DNA of 15,258 nucleotides, taken from contig CAYWYQ010000017.1 in assembly GCA_964462325.1 (NCBI GenBank), forward strand, positions 1 through 15,258. Reading direction: 5' to 3'. Position 1 is the stretch's first letter. Each line of letters opens with the position of its first letter. A model generated the notes under the pieces. It saw nothing but the letters and a program-made list of their open reading frames with translations, had not been told where the DNA came from and did not search any database. The stretch is from CAYFMS01 sp964462325. Lineage in GTDB: Bacteria > Patescibacteriota > Patescibacteriia > UBA9934. Both the position numbers and the translations under genes were made by a program. Shown in pieces: positions 14,715 to 15,258 of this stretch.

Positions 14715-15127
14715 AGATGTATGTAAACGGACAAGATATTCACAGATTAATTCTCGGTAATGTAGAATCAGGTAATTTGTCTGTTCATGAGGGTGAACCG
14801 CACACCTATTTAGCATCGATGAACACGTATCTTGAACAGCATGGGTTGGATTTGAAAAATGCAGAAGAGTTACACGTTGTTATTGGGCCAGGATCGGCCA
14901 CCGCTTTACGTGCAATTCTTTCCATAATGAATTCAATTCATTTTGTAAAAGAGATTCCGATACATGGATATGAAAAATCTCCTGAAATATCAGATGAAGA
15001 TTGTATTCGAGATATTCGCCTTGGTCGCATGACTCCTATTGACTCAGAAGCATGGTTGAAACCAACCTATGCCTATGCACCACGGATTACCCCTTCAAAG
15101 AAAGATCAATTAAATCGTAATAAATAA
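14711..15127 (+). CDS. Short, degenerate TsaB-like protein (tRNA threonylcarbamoyladenosine pathway family)
   Basis: A 138-residue protein, well below the 210-230 aa usual for TsaB. The family motif is visible in the segment VVIGPGSATALRA (residues 56-68), matching VGxGPGSFTGLR, preceded by a helix LEQHGLDLKNAEELH that fits LxxxgLxlxdld. The tail WLKPTYAYAPRITPSKK resembles the C-terminal PxYxxxPxITxPK of TsaB proteins. The N-terminal IDTS strand is not recognisable and the region between is short, so this looks like an RNase H-fold half shortened from both sides. TsaB is a non-catalytic partner of TsaD in making t6A on tRNAs reading ANN codons; whether this version still does so is uncertain. 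It is translationally coupled (ATGA) to the regulator before it and 3 bases precede the next gene, so the three form an operon. Confidence 0.65.
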   Translation: MKMYVNGQDIHRLILGNVESGNLSVHEGEPHTYLASMNTYLEQHGLDLKNAEELHVVIGPGSATALRAILSIMNSIHFVKEIPIHGYEKSPEISDEDCIRDIRLGRMTPIDSEAWLKPTYAYAPRITPSKKDQLNRNK

Positions 15128-15130
15128 TAT

Positions 15131-15258
15131 ATGGATAATTATGTAGATCTTCTGCGTTCGGCATTTGTCGATATGTGGACAGCGGTTCTGCTCTTTTTGC
15201 CTCAATTTCTATTGGCGCTCATCGTGTTTTTACTAGGATTACTTGTGGCAGGTATTTT
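15131..15258 (+). CDS. N-terminus of a membrane protein, probably conserved-TM-helix/MscS-like (cut by window end)
   Basis: Forty-two complete codons are present before the window ends. The sequence MDNYVDLLRSAFVDMWTAV is an amphipathic N-terminal segment, followed by a hydrophobic helix from about residue 19 (LLFLPQFLLALIVFLLGLLVAG). The pattern, with a Pro at the helix start and LIVFLLGLLVAG, matches the first helix of small conductance mechanosensitive channel-like proteins and the 'conserved TM helix' family found in CPR genomes. It starts 3 bases after the TsaB-like stop and has no Shine-Dalgarno sequence, so it probably relies on coupling. The assignment rests on one helix and is tentative. 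Confidence 0.5.
   Translation, partial: MDNYVDLLRSAFVDMWTAVLLFLPQFLLALIVFLLGLLVAGI

Overview
The window looks like a chromosomal segment of a Candidate Phyla Radiation (Patescibacteria) bacterium, perhaps of the Uhrbacteria/Magasanikbacteria type. This is inference from gene content, not a phylogeny. Supporting signs are a very large secreted Ig-like/carboxypeptidase-regulatory protein ending in a triplicated module I associate with CPR surface proteins, a very short TsaB-like protein beside a winged-helix/nucleotidyltransferase-like regulator, many genes without a Shine-Dalgarno sequence, and intergenic spaces full of short palindromic repeats. No long gene has an in-frame TGA, and one gene ends on TGA, so the code appears standard (not the UGA=Gly code of Gracilibacteria/Absconditabacteria).

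Layout. 1-300: a 46-residue single-pass membrane mini-protein with its own promoter, strong ribosome binding site and intrinsic terminator. 300-480: palindromic repeats, then an extended -10 promoter lying inside an 18-bp inverted repeat. 529-7735: one giant secreted surface protein gene (about 2,400 aa) interrupted by a run of 78 Ns; the frames on either side of the Ns do not match, so the gap length is an estimate or an indel is present. 7736-8635: about 900 bases without a convincing gene, packed with palindromes and direct repeats. 8636-9385 (-): membrane-anchored SIMPL/DUF541 protein. 9483-10169 (-): acidic lipoprotein of higher GC than its neighbours, ending in two stacked terminators. 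10359-10886 (+): soluble family I inorganic pyrophosphatase. 11087-11293 (+): DUF378 membrane protein. 11341-11758: a second repeat-rich spacer with a GGAGTAG tandem array, a CTGCCGGCAG palindrome and a roughly 90-bp inverted-repeat element. 11759-13906 (-): a membrane protein with a degenerate PP2C-like domain and a beta-propeller-like C-terminus. 13989-15258 (+): a tight, divergently transcribed operon of a winged-helix regulator, a short TsaB-like protein and the start of a multi-pass membrane protein resembling the MscS-associated conserved-TM-helix family.

How the genes work together: the window divides into cell-surface functions (giant adhesin-like protein, lipoprotein, SIMPL protein, mini membrane protein, pseudophosphatase/propeller protein) and housekeeping (pyrophosphatase, TsaB-like, channel-like protein). 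No phage, transposase, CRISPR array, rRNA or tRNA was seen. The least ordinary items are the pseudo-PP2C/propeller protein, the giant surface protein and the repeat families shared between intergenic spaces.
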